From positions 1 through 57,613 of the forward strand of contig QLUR01000015.1 of the NCBI GenBank assembly GCA_018725565.1: a DNA stretch of 57,613 bases. Direction: 5' to 3'. The notes beneath the pieces are model-generated. The model did not search any database and was not told where the DNA came from. It worked only from the letters and a program-made list of their open reading frames with translations. The DNA comes from Bacillota bacterium. GTDB taxonomy: Bacteria > Bacillota > Dethiobacteria > Dethiobacterales > Dethiobacteraceae. Positions 24,380 through 33,585 of this stretch are shown here, in pieces; within the stretch, counting starts at the first letter, position 1, and every line of letters starts with the position of its first letter. The position numbers were made by a program, and so were the translations under genes.

Positions 24380-25345
24380 TTACCGTCTTTCGCTTCCATA
24401 AGAAACGCGCGGATCTACTACAGCATACAAAATGTCTACGATAAAATTAATAACAAGATAAGCAATGACAATTACAATCATGCCTCCCTGAATAATCGCG
24501 TAATCACGGCGTGTTATTGCCTGCACGAAAAGCCTTCCCATTCCCGGTATGGCAAAAATAATTTCAATTATAACAGCGCCCCCGATCATGGCAGCAAGCA
24601 TCATGCCAGTAACCGTAAGCACCGTAATCAAGGTGTTTCTAAATGCATGCTTGATTAATATTGTCCATACCGGCAAACCTTTGGCTTTTGCCGTTAAAAT
24701 ATAGTCCTGATGCAAAACATCCGCCATTCGAGAACGAACCACCCGTGCAAGGATGCCAATTTGAGTTATGGCAATAGCAATAACAGGTAATACTAAGAAT
24801 TTTATACTTTCAAGTCCGCCTTCGGCAAATGTGCGGTAACCCGCCACCGGAAGCCAGCGTAAAACTACGCCAAAAAGCAAAATCAATACAAGGGCCAGCC
24901 ACATAAATGGAACTGCCATCATGGCAGTGGTCAAGGTAACAATGAAACGATCAACGAGAGAATTTTGTTTGAAAGCACTGATTAGACCCAAGGCAACGCC
25001 GATTACTAAACTAATCACCGTGGAAATAAGCACAATTTGCAGTGTTGGTTTTATATTGGTGAAAATTATTTCGTTCACCGGTTCGCGGTAATGGAAAGAT
25101 TGCCCCAAATCCCCTGTAAAAAGGTTGCCGAGCCAAATGCCATATTGCACAATTAAGGGTTTGTCAAGACCCATAATTTCACTAATTTCTTCGATTTCTT
25201 CGACCGTTGCTCCCGGACCCAGGTAAGCCGCCGCTGGATCTCCCGGTATAAGTCTCATCAAGAAAAAGATCAGTGTGCACATCACCAAGGCTAAAGGTAT
25301 TATGTACAAAATTCTCCTTATACAATATTTAATAAACCCTTTCAT
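24380..25345 (-). CDS. Peptide-type ABC importer permease (DppB-like)
   Basis: A 321-residue permease: IRRILYIIPLALVMCTLIFF as the first membrane segment, LIPGDPAAAYLGP periplasmic motif, DLGQSFHYREPV, and the C-terminal EIIFAIPGMGRLFVQAITRRDY coupling region typical of OppB/DppB. It lies 86 bases before dppC and 188 bases after the first-described glycyl radical enzyme gene. The gap at 25346-25533 holds a 12-base palindrome ATATTCGAATAT (about 25402) and no gene. Confidence 0.93.
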   Translation of the reverse strand: MKGFIKYCIRRILYIIPLALVMCTLIFFLMRLIPGDPAAAYLGPGATVEEIEEISEIMGLDKPLIVQYGIWLGNLFTGDLGQSFHYREPVNEIIFTNIKPTLQIVLISTVISLVIGVALGLISAFKQNSLVDRFIVTLTTAMMAVPFMWLALVLILLFGVVLRWLPVAGYRTFAEGGLESIKFLVLPVIAIAITQIGILARVVRSRMADVLHQDYILTAKAKGLPVWTILIKHAFRNTLITVLTVTGMMLAAMIGGAVIIEIIFAIPGMGRLFVQAITRRDYAIIQGGMIVIVIAYLVINFIVDILYAVVDPRVSYGSERR

Positions 25346-25533
25346 AAAAACTCACCGCCGTTTTTGTATTTCCCATTTATTTCTTAAGTCGCGATCAATA
25401 ATATTCGAATATAAAAGCCTCCTTAAATGAGGGCTACTCTCATATTCGCGTAATCTCATACTCACCGCCAAGTTTATTTCTCTTTCGATGCCAGGCCACG
25501 GTAAAATCAGGCTCTATTCCCGCATATAAAGCG

Positions 25534-27987
25534 TTATTCAACATTATTAAACTCTGTCCGGGCAATAATATCATCTTGCGCGCGTTTGTGCAAATCAACA
25601 AAACGGTAGGAATAGCCGGATACCTTTACCAGCAATTCGGGGTAGTTTTCCGGGTGCTGCTGGGCATCCAGCAATGTTGCCCTGCTGATTGGATTAAACT
25701 GAATTTGCCTGCCGCCTAGAGCAAAATAGGCTTCCAGCAAGGAAACAAATTTATCCAAGCCCTCATCGTTTTGGATCGCAGCCGGGTTAATGTTCATATT
25801 AAAGGCTACGCCGTCACTCATAATCGGACCACAAGCCGCGGCGGCCGAGCGAAGAGTGGCCGTCATACCGTTTCTTTCGGTCCCGTTAGAAGGCGAAATG
25901 CCATTGGAAAGAGGGCTACCCGCCAACCTGCCATCGGGAGTCGCCCCGGTGATAGTGCCCTCCAGAATGTGTGTCTGCACTGATATCAAGCACGGTCGGT
26001 GAACCCCTCCCATCCAAAACTTATGCTTCATAACCTCCTTACTGTAAGTATCCGCCACCCACACCGCCAGATCATCGACATATGGGTCGTCGTTGCCGTA
26101 CTTGGGGGCGCCGAGTAGCTGCCGTCTAACCTCTTCAGCTCCCTCGAAATCGTTTCGCAGGTGCGTGACAAGCTCCTCTATGGTTAGCAGCTTCCGGTCA
26201 TAAACCGCCCACCTGATTGCCGCCAACGAATTGGCCAGCGTGGCCAGCGACTGTCCGTTAACGCAACCGTGGTTAAAGCGGGCGCCGCCCCGTGTGAAAT
26301 CCTCTCCCAACTCCACGCAGCCTTCGATAGTGGAAGAGAGTAGCGGTACCGGATAGTGCTCTGCGATTGCCTGGTCCTTTAAATACGCTCTTTGCACCAC
26401 CAGCTCAACGACATGTCCGAGTTGATCGGCAAAGGCTTTTTTGACATCGTCAAAGCTCTTAAACGAGCCGGCGTGCGGTGTGGCCGCTCCGACCCGCCGC
26501 CATCCGGTAACATAGCGGCCTCCTTCGTTTAAAGTCATTTCCAGGATGTTTTGCAGTAAAGCGGAATTGCCGGCAGCATAACCGTTGTTGTTCCCTGTAC
26601 CGGTAGTTTCCACACAGCCCACCACACAGTAGTCCCGGGCCGCTTCCAGAGTATAACCATCTGCCAGGAGATCCCGGATCACTACATGGTCGTTGTGAAA
26701 AGCTATCCCCGCAGTATGCCGGTGCACTTCACCGGCCTTAAGCAAAAAATCGCGCGGCGTCTTTTCGGATAACCTTACCGCCAAGCTGTTACGGAAACAG
26801 CCTTTTAAATTCTCGTGAGCTTCGAGAAAAAGATGGGAGACTTCATTTACCGCATTTTCACCATCCTGATCCACCCCGCCGATAGTAACATTGTTCGGGC
26901 CGATATTTATATTTGTGGCCAGCTTTATGTAATACTCCTCAAGCATTTCGAGAGCCTTACTGCGAGTAATCCTTCCGGATTCCAAGTCTTGCTTGTAATA
27001 GGGGTAAAGATACTGATCAAGTCTGCCCGGCGCTGTAATCGATCCGTCCCCGTAACTTATAAGCACCGCCGCCTGGGTCAGCCAGATCGATTGGAGCGCC
27101 TCCATGAAGTTTCGCGGCGGCTCAGCAGGGACACGCCGGCAACGTTCCGCTATTTCCAGCAGCTCCAGCTTGCGTTTTCCATTTTCATCCCGGGCCATTT
27201 TCTCCGCCAAGATGGCATAGCGATCAGCAAAAATGCAAACGGCTTCCGCCGCTGTCTGGACGGACTCCAAAAAATCCTTGCGCCGCTGATAGTCTTTTTC
27301 ATATTCCTTAAGCTTTACCAAATAATGCAACGCCTGACGGGCAATCCCTTTAAACCCCATTTCCAGCACCTTCTTGATCCCTACCGAGATATGCCCCTGT
27401 ATATCGGTAACGCCCGTGAGGATTATGCTGGAGTCTCCAAACACCTTAACTCCCAATTCAATACTTTCCAAAAAAGGAACATCCGGATACAACCCTTCCC
27501 GCTTCCAGCTCTCGATCCTTAAAGCGCCGATGTTTTTGTCTTTCCAGTAAGGCAAAATATCCTCAGTCAGCTCCCGGTACTCTTCCTCCTTAAGCTCGGT
27601 GAATTTTTTTAAAAACTTTGCACTGCGAAGGGCAAACCCTTCGGGAAAGAGCTCTTCTACCGATTCTTCTCGATTGTACATCAGCAAGCTTAGTTTGGTA
27701 TATGCGGAGCCGTCATACCCTTCGACATACATTGGCCCGCCCCAGAACTTGGCAGATTTCGAGCCCACAATAAGCTCGTCGTCCTCAATTCTTATTGTCA
27801 TATTGCGCAAAGTTTCTTCCAGACCCTTGGATGCGCGCATGCACGGCGGCTCCCCTTCCGTGCGCCTGTAGGATCTCGTGAAATACCTGGCCCGCTCGAT
27901 ATCCAATTCAAAATATCTAGACTGCAACCGTTCCTTCAGCCGCTTGATCCGTTCGGAACATTTTGTTTCCAAAACCACACTTTTCAT
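25534..27987 (-). CDS. Glycyl radical enzyme, PFL-like, substrate unknown (GRE1)
   Basis: An 817-residue glycyl radical enzyme. The active-site Cys is in VVGCVETTGTGNN at about residue 458, and the GCVE motif groups it with dehydratase/lyase/decarboxylase types rather than pyruvate formate-lyase. The radical Gly is in VKVSGYSYRF at about residue 791; Lys replaces the usual Arg before VSGY. GGGARFNHGCVNG and SPSNGTERNG are further family motifs. Such enzymes catalyse C-C, C-N, C-O or C-S cleavage under strict anoxia after activation by a radical-SAM partner. It is clearly paralogous to the enzyme at 30850-33321. RBS AAAGGAG ten bases before the ATG. Substrate cannot be deduced; the peptide-type importer suggests an imported small organic compound. 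Confidence 0.88.
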   Translation of the reverse strand: MKSVVLETKCSERIKRLKERLQSRYFELDIERARYFTRSYRRTEGEPPCMRASKGLEETLRNMTIRIEDDELIVGSKSAKFWGGPMYVEGYDGSAYTKLSLLMYNREESVEELFPEGFALRSAKFLKKFTELKEEEYRELTEDILPYWKDKNIGALRIESWKREGLYPDVPFLESIELGVKVFGDSSIILTGVTDIQGHISVGIKKVLEMGFKGIARQALHYLVKLKEYEKDYQRRKDFLESVQTAAEAVCIFADRYAILAEKMARDENGKRKLELLEIAERCRRVPAEPPRNFMEALQSIWLTQAAVLISYGDGSITAPGRLDQYLYPYYKQDLESGRITRSKALEMLEEYYIKLATNINIGPNNVTIGGVDQDGENAVNEVSHLFLEAHENLKGCFRNSLAVRLSEKTPRDFLLKAGEVHRHTAGIAFHNDHVVIRDLLADGYTLEAARDYCVVGCVETTGTGNNNGYAAGNSALLQNILEMTLNEGGRYVTGWRRVGAATPHAGSFKSFDDVKKAFADQLGHVVELVVQRAYLKDQAIAEHYPVPLLSSTIEGCVELGEDFTRGGARFNHGCVNGQSLATLANSLAAIRWAVYDRKLLTIEELVTHLRNDFEGAEEVRRQLLGAPKYGNDDPYVDDLAVWVADTYSKEVMKHKFWMGGVHRPCLISVQTHILEGTITGATPDGRLAGSPLSNGISPSNGTERNGMTATLRSAAAACGPIMSDGVAFNMNINPAAIQNDEGLDKFVSLLEAYFALGGRQIQFNPISRATLLDAQQHPENYPELLVKVSGYSYRFVDLHKRAQDDIIARTEFNNVE

Positions 27988-28046
27988 GTTTAAAAATCTC
28001 CTTTCATCATGATCCCTTCACCATATATGCTATTCTTCAACTCCCC

Positions 28047-28097
28047 GTCAGGGGGTAAATGAAATGGATAGTCCCCTTTTTTCATTGGCCCCCTGAC
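28047..28097 (-). other. Strong intercistronic hairpin between SBP gene and GRE1
   Basis: GTCAGGGGG (28047-28055) and CCCCCTGAC (28089-28097) pair perfectly. After a 2+2 internal loop, AATGAAA (28058-28064) pairs with TTTCATT (28080-28086). No U-run follows on the minus strand, so it is probably an mRNA stabiliser or processing site that favours the upstream binding-protein transcript rather than a terminator. Confidence 0.6.
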
Positions 28098-28120
28098 CAA
28101 GGAAAAACTACACAGCCTCT

Positions 28121-29710
28121 TTACTGGTTCTTGAAATAGACATTATAGAAACGGGGCCCGTGCATATTTGTCGTAAAGCCGGCTGTATTTGCCGCTGCCA
28201 CCGCAAAGGATCTTCCTTCTCCAATCCTGATCATCGGGACCTCTTTATAGGCCAGCAATTGGAACTGTTCAAAGTAAGCAAATCTCCGATCAAAATCCAT
28301 CTCGGTCAGCACCTTATTTTCCAGTTCCAACTTGGACTGCGGGTCTTCTCCTATCCACCTGGCAGCATCGGCAACTTTCAGGTTTTCAAGGCCGAGCCGC
28401 GGCGTGAACATCGAAACCGAGCAGGCCGCATGCCACATCCTCGGATCAAACAGCCTTGCAATGAATGTGCCCTGATCGACCAGCTGCAGGTCAATATTAA
28501 TGCCCACCGCTTCAAGCTGTCCCGCCACCATCAGGTTCACGTTTCTCAAATACTCAAAATCGCTTACCCCGATCATGATTATCGGCTCGCCGTCATAACC
28601 TGCTTCTTCCAAAAGCCTCCTTGCCTTTTCCGGATCCGCCTGGTCGTAAAACTCGGAACCGGCCTCTGTGAACCAAGGCGATAACCGCGACATAAGCGCG
28701 GGGTTCGGATCATAGAATTCCTCATAAACAAAAGCGGTTCTTAAAATCGGCTCTACATCAATCGCCGCTTGCATCGCCTGGCGCACCTTCAAATTTGTGG
28801 TCGGCCCCTGCGCGCAATTGAATAGAATACCTACCATGGTAGAAGGCTCTATGATCAGTGCCTGCAAGTCTGGGTTGGCCTTAATTCTCCGAAATGCATC
28901 AAAGTTGACGCCGTGCGCAAATTGATACTCACCGGCTTCAACACCCATCTCCCGGACCGAGGGATCGGGCAAGATGTAGAAGCGAATTTCGTCAAGGAAT
29001 GCATGATTCTTGCCGAAATAACCGTCCGGCGCCTCTACCCGCCCCACATACCCTTCAAACCGCTCCAGGTAAACATGGCGTCCGGGGGCGTGGGCCTTCA
29101 ACTTGTAAGGACCGGTGCCGATGATCTTGTCGTCGGTAAGTTCAGTCTCAAAGAATTCTTCACAAATCTCATTGGGCATAATCACTATACTGGTAGCAGC
29201 TAAAGTGTCCAGGAAATTGGGATACGGACCCTTCAAACGATATTCAACCGTATAATCGCCTACAACTTCGATTGACTCTGTACGCATTTCCAGCGCGGTT
29301 GGAATTGGGAATATGCTGAAATATCGGTTGATCGAAGCAACCACATCTTCCGCAGTCATCTTGGTGCCATCGTGAAACAATACACCCTGTCTCAGTTCGA
29401 TGGTGTGGGTCAAGCCGTCTTCACTTACGTTATGGCTCTCGGCAAGTTCCGGCCGGGGCAGATAGCTACTGTCGTAAACAAATAGGGTTTGAAAAATATG
29501 GCTTCCAATGTCATGCGTTGCCGTAGTGAACCTCCGATGAACATCCAAGCTGGGAGGAGCGGAACCGTAGGCTATTTTGAGAATACCTCCATATTTTCCT
29601 ATTACCTCTTCCTCAACCGGGGCAGGGGCACAGGAAATCATTGCGCTCGTCGACACGGCCATCAGGAACACTACAGTGAGAAATAAAGTTGCCTTTTTGA
29701 TTCCAGGCAT
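28121..29710 (-). CDS. ABC importer solute-binding lipoprotein (SBP_bac_5 family)
   Basis: A 529-residue family-5 extracellular binding protein (peptide/nickel/opine type). The signal peptide is ATLFLTVVFLMAVSTSAM followed by ISC, a lipobox-like site, so the mature protein should be lipid-anchored on Cys at about residue 27. GGILKIAYGSAPPSLDVHRR begins the domain; DGLTHTIELRQGVLFHDGTK and AEDVVASINRY are family signatures; LLEEAGYDGEPI lies in the second lobe. RBS GGAGGG before the ATG. It delivers the unknown substrate to the DppBC-like permeases and is encoded between the activase and GRE1. Confidence 0.93.
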   Translation of the reverse strand: MPGIKKATLFLTVVFLMAVSTSAMISCAPAPVEEEVIGKYGGILKIAYGSAPPSLDVHRRFTTATHDIGSHIFQTLFVYDSSYLPRPELAESHNVSEDGLTHTIELRQGVLFHDGTKMTAEDVVASINRYFSIFPIPTALEMRTESIEVVGDYTVEYRLKGPYPNFLDTLAATSIVIMPNEICEEFFETELTDDKIIGTGPYKLKAHAPGRHVYLERFEGYVGRVEAPDGYFGKNHAFLDEIRFYILPDPSVREMGVEAGEYQFAHGVNFDAFRRIKANPDLQALIIEPSTMVGILFNCAQGPTTNLKVRQAMQAAIDVEPILRTAFVYEEFYDPNPALMSRLSPWFTEAGSEFYDQADPEKARRLLEEAGYDGEPIIMIGVSDFEYLRNVNLMVAGQLEAVGINIDLQLVDQGTFIARLFDPRMWHAACSVSMFTPRLGLENLKVADAARWIGEDPQSKLELENKVLTEMDFDRRFAYFEQFQLLAYKEVPMIRIGEGRSFAVAAANTAGFTTNMHGPRFYNVYFKNQ

Positions 29711-29865
29711 TGTTTTCCCTCCTGTGTAATTGTTGTCTTTAAAAACGACTCCCTCTCACAACATCTTTAGCCGACTATTCAGCAGACACCTTACCCATCG
29801 CCTCCTTCCGGTATTGATTTTTACCTGGCATGTTCTTAAATTGAGCTAACTCAAGAATGTTCTCT

Positions 29866-30822
29866 TTACTCCTCTGATTGAACCTCGCTTCTAGTTAGTC
29901 CCGACCATTGGACAAAAGTCAGGCCTTCATTTCTTGCAGCGGCTGCAAGTTTTTCCATTGCTTTCTCACTGAGTGGGTTTGTTTCCTCAAGTTCCCAGGA
30001 CCGGCCCAACCTGTGGTATTTACCCGTGCAGGTACTGTTGAAGGCAAGGATATCGTATCGATCCACCGAGGGCAGGCTGCTTACAATAAACCGGGCCACG
30101 CGCCTGATATTATCCTCACTGTCGGTATATCCAGGTATAACCGGAGTCCTTACCCACATGGGCTTGTTTATTTCGGCTATCTTACGGGCATTATCCAGTA
30201 CCATCTCAAGAGGTATGCCCGTATATTGCCTGTGCTTTTCTTCATCCACAAGCTTGATATCATAAAGAATTAGATCGGCCAGCTCTACCAACGGGCCCAA
30301 TATATCCCAGCTCATACCGCCACAGGTATCCAAGGCAATATGAATACCTTCCCCCCGCATCAACCGCATCAGTGCAGCCGAAAAATCATCCTGCAGGGAT
30401 GGCTCGCCCCCGGAGATTGTCACACCGCCACCTGACTTTTCATAAAAAACCCTGTCCCGTAAAATTGTAGCGGCAACATCATCGATCTTGCTTTTTTTCC
30501 CGAGTACCTCCAGTGCGCCAGCATGGCACACCACGGCACACTCTCCACATACGGTACAACGATTTCTATCAATAACAACGCCCTTTCGGGTACGTATCAA
30601 AGCTTCTCTAGAACATTTCTTGATGCAGTCCCCGTCCCCGATACAACGGGTTTCGAACCAGACCAGCTCGGGTGATAAGCATATTCCCTCCGGGTTATGA
30701 CACCAAGGGCAGTGCATTGTACAACCTTTCAAAAATACAGTCGTGCGAATGCCCGGGCCGTCTTCTGTTGAATCGCGCTGTATGTTAAAAATCAAACCTT
30801 CTATTTCTGTCGAATTGTTCAT
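29866..30822 (-). CDS. Glycyl radical enzyme activase (radical SAM)
   Basis: A 318-residue activating enzyme. The radical-SAM cluster motif is CTMHCPWC (C-x3-C-x2-C), preceded by STEDGPGIRTTVFLKG, typical of GRE activases. An inserted ferredoxin-like segment has two cysteine groups (CIGDGDCIKKC and CTVCGECAVVC) that should bind two auxiliary 4Fe-4S clusters, as in glycerol-dehydratase, choline-lyase and arylacetate-decarboxylase activases. TISGGEP is the GGE motif for SAM binding. It is the only activase in the window and lies 27 bases after GRE2, so it probably serves both enzymes. Confidence 0.94.
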   Translation of the reverse strand: MNNSTEIEGLIFNIQRDSTEDGPGIRTTVFLKGCTMHCPWCHNPEGICLSPELVWFETRCIGDGDCIKKCSREALIRTRKGVVIDRNRCTVCGECAVVCHAGALEVLGKKSKIDDVAATILRDRVFYEKSGGGVTISGGEPSLQDDFSAALMRLMRGEGIHIALDTCGGMSWDILGPLVELADLILYDIKLVDEEKHRQYTGIPLEMVLDNARKIAEINKPMWVRTPVIPGYTDSEDNIRRVARFIVSSLPSVDRYDILAFNSTCTGKYHRLGRSWELEETNPLSEKAMEKLAAAARNEGLTFVQWSGLTRSEVQSEE

Positions 30823-30849
30823 AATACCCCTCTTTATAGTTTCGTATGA

Positions 30850-33321
30850 TCAGGTTACGCAAAATTCCGTCCGCGCAATAATATCATTTTGGACTTTAAT
30901 CGTCAGATCGATAAAGCGGAAAGAAAACCCGGATACTTTTACGTTCAGGTCGGGGTATCTTTCCGGGTTTTTCTGTGCATCCAGCAAGGTTTCTCTGCTC
31001 ATGGGATTGAATTGAACCTGCCTGCCCCCGAGGGCAAAATATGTCTCGATCAAAGATACAAATTTGCTTAACCCTTCATCCGTTCTGACGGTAAGCGGGT
31101 TAAGTATTACATTCAAAGCAGTGCCGTCGCTCATAGGAATGGAACAAACCTTTGCCGCAGAAGCAAATAGGGCTGTCAACCCGTTGCGCTCGTCTCCATT
31201 TGCCGGAGATATCCCGTTGGCGATCGGGGCCCCGGCCACTCTTCCATCAGGAGACGCTCCCAAGGAAGCCCCCCAGGCAATGTGTGTAGCTACTGAGATT
31301 ATACAAGGCCGGTAGACGCCTCCCATCCAAAATTTATGTTTTCTTACTTCCTGATTATAGGCGCTAGTAATCCAAACCGCCAATTCATCTACATACTCGT
31401 CATCGTTACCGTATTTCGGAATGACGAGCATCTGCCGCCTCAAGTTTTCAGCGTCTTGAAAATTATTGCGCAGACGCCGAACAAGCTCCTCCATGGACAG
31501 CAGTTTTTGATCGAAAACAACCTGTCTTACTGCCGCCATGGAGTTTGCCACCGTCGCAAGCGACCCGTTGGTTATACACCCGTGGTTGTAGCGAGCACCC
31601 CCGCCTGTAATATCCTTACCGGATTCCACACATCCTTCTATGGTAGAAGACAACAATGGAAGTGGATAGTAATCCGCGATCACCCGATCCTTTAAATCTG
31701 CCGCTCGCACACACTCATCGACTGCGCTGGACAGTTGTTTTATAAAAGCTTCTTTCACGTCATGGAAAGTTTCAAATGAACTTGCTGGAGGCGTGGCCGG
31801 GCCTATTGGCTTCCAACCGGAAACATATCTGCCTCCTTCATTTAAAGCCGCTTCGAAAAGCGCCATCAGCGAAATACCATTAGTGGCAGTATAGCCGTTG
31901 TTGTTTCCGGTGCCGGTTGGCTCTACACAACCGACGATGGAATAGTTCCTAGCGTCCTCCAGGGAGTAACCGTCGAACAGAAGATCCCGGATCACTACAT
32001 CGTCGTTGTATAAAGCAACTCCTCCCGCGTACCGGTACGTATAGCAAGCACGGCGCAGGAAATCAGGCGGTGTTTTCGGCGATATTCTAACCGCAAGGCC
32101 GTTGCGCATACAGCCTTTTAACCTTAAGTGAACATCAAGGAAAAGGTAACTTACATCATTTACCGCGTCTTCACCGTCACGATCAATCCCGCCTATGGTG
32201 ACATTGTTAGGACCGAAATATATGTTTGTGGCCAGCTTGATATAATATTCCATGAGCGCTTCCAGTGCCTGCTCGCGGGTAATCCGACCCGTATCGAGGT
32301 CTTTCCTGTAAAAAGGATAGAGAAACTGATCGAGACGACCGGGGGCAATAATTGAACTGCCGCCGTAGCTGATTAACGCGACAACCTGGGTTATCCAGAT
32401 AGACTGAAGCGCTTCCATAAAATTCCGAGGAGGCTCCATGGGCACACGCAGGCAACGTTCCTTAATCTCCAGCAAATCGTTCTTTCTCTGGCCGTTTGCC
32501 TTTTGAGCCATTTCACCTGCCAGCGCGGCATAGCGCGAAGCAAATGAACACACGGCCTGCGCTGAGACCAGGACAGACTCCCAAAAATCCTTCGCCGCTT
32601 TTGCACTTTCCGCCTGACCCTTGAGTCCTTCGAGTTTCTGTTCCGCCTGCAGGGCAATACCCGCAAATCCCATATCCAGCACTTTCTTGATTCCCACTGT
32701 TAGATGCCCCTGCGGGGGGTGATCGGTAACGATCCATCCCACCGGATTACCATAGCTAGCTATAGCCTTTCTATCGGTAATCACACCTTCCTTCTCCCAG
32801 AGAGCTATCCGTCGGGCCTCGACAGTTTTATTTTTCCAGTAAGGGATAATTTCTTTAGCCAGTTCACTATACTCTTCTTCAGAAATATTCGGAAGCTCCC
32901 GTAAAAAAGCAGCATTTTCAACACCAAGACCGCCGCCGCCCATTCCTTCAAGCGCTTCCTCCACCGATTTCCCACTTCCGTACATGTCCAGTGCTAATTT
33001 TATATGCGGGTGGTTCACACTGGCCTCAATATAGATGGGATCGCCCCACGCAACAGCCGACTTTGAGCCCACGATAAGCTCTTCATCCTCGATCCGTATA
33101 GTCATACTTGTGAGCGTTTTCTCCAGGCCCATGGCCGCACGTATATATGAAGGCTCATTTTCCGTCAGTTTATAAGCCTGTGTGTAATACCTTACCCTTT
33201 CAAGATCCAGTCGATAAACAGCCGATGCCAGGCGATCCTTAAATTTTTTAATCCTCTCAGGAAGATAGCTGTCATCACTAACCTCTTCTCTTGCTAACGG
33301 CACACCAGAAGTGTTTGCCAT
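30850..33321 (-). CDS. Glycyl radical enzyme, PFL-like, substrate unknown (GRE2)
   Basis: About 823 residues, paralogous along its whole length to GRE1. The catalytic Cys is in SIVGCVEPTGTGN; the Glu two residues on is the base/acid seen in dehydratase and lyase types. The radical Gly is in VKVSGFSFRF, where Phe replaces the usual Tyr, as in some aryl-acetate decarboxylases. TGGGARYNHGC and SPANGDERNG are shared with GRE1. Both catalytic residues are kept in both paralogues, so either there are two substrates or two steps, or the proteins form a mixed oligomer. The ATG at 33321 with GGAG seven bases upstream is preferred over GTG at 33336. It is the first gene of the operon. Confidence 0.88.
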   Translation of the reverse strand: MANTSGVPLAREEVSDDSYLPERIKKFKDRLASAVYRLDLERVRYYTQAYKLTENEPSYIRAAMGLEKTLTSMTIRIEDEELIVGSKSAVAWGDPIYIEASVNHPHIKLALDMYGSGKSVEEALEGMGGGGLGVENAAFLRELPNISEEEYSELAKEIIPYWKNKTVEARRIALWEKEGVITDRKAIASYGNPVGWIVTDHPPQGHLTVGIKKVLDMGFAGIALQAEQKLEGLKGQAESAKAAKDFWESVLVSAQAVCSFASRYAALAGEMAQKANGQRKNDLLEIKERCLRVPMEPPRNFMEALQSIWITQVVALISYGGSSIIAPGRLDQFLYPFYRKDLDTGRITREQALEALMEYYIKLATNIYFGPNNVTIGGIDRDGEDAVNDVSYLFLDVHLRLKGCMRNGLAVRISPKTPPDFLRRACYTYRYAGGVALYNDDVVIRDLLFDGYSLEDARNYSIVGCVEPTGTGNNNGYTATNGISLMALFEAALNEGGRYVSGWKPIGPATPPASSFETFHDVKEAFIKQLSSAVDECVRAADLKDRVIADYYPLPLLSSTIEGCVESGKDITGGGARYNHGCITNGSLATVANSMAAVRQVVFDQKLLSMEELVRRLRNNFQDAENLRRQMLVIPKYGNDDEYVDELAVWITSAYNQEVRKHKFWMGGVYRPCIISVATHIAWGASLGASPDGRVAGAPIANGISPANGDERNGLTALFASAAKVCSIPMSDGTALNVILNPLTVRTDEGLSKFVSLIETYFALGGRQVQFNPMSRETLLDAQKNPERYPDLNVKVSGFSFRFIDLTIKVQNDIIARTEFCVT

Positions 33322-33376
33322 AAAGGCTCTCCTCACTTATAATTACTTTACAATATTAAATATTTGTTCTATTTAT

Positions 33377-33405
33377 AATATACTAAAATATTGCGAGATC
33401 GTCAA
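33377..33405 (-). promoter_or_regulatory. Promoter of the GRE catabolic operon
   Basis: Minus-strand TTGACG (33405 to 33400), a 17-base spacer and TATATT (33382 to 33377). The -10 lies in TATATTATAA, a 10-mer also present over the -10 of the divergent regulator promoter, suggesting a shared operator. Confidence 0.65.
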
Positions 33406-33512
33406 GACACGCTAATTTCTTCGTTATCTTGTTTAAGTTATTAAACCCTTTATAAACCGGGATATTTTTCTGTATGTATAACACGGTTAAAACCGAAACA
33501 ACCCGCCAAGGC

Positions 33513-33542
33513 TTGACAAAAAATATTTTATATTATAATATA
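33513..33542 (+). promoter_or_regulatory. Promoter and palindromic operator of the MerR-TetR regulator
   Basis: TTGACA at 33513-33518 is followed by overlapping -10 candidates TATAAT (33534-33539) and TAATAT (33536-33541). A perfect 14-base palindrome TATATTATAATATA (33529-33542) covers the -10, a natural site for autoregulation. Confidence 0.65.
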
Positions 33543-33585
33543 TCTGTGCATTCACTTTATAATTTAAGAGGAGGTATCGCGGATT

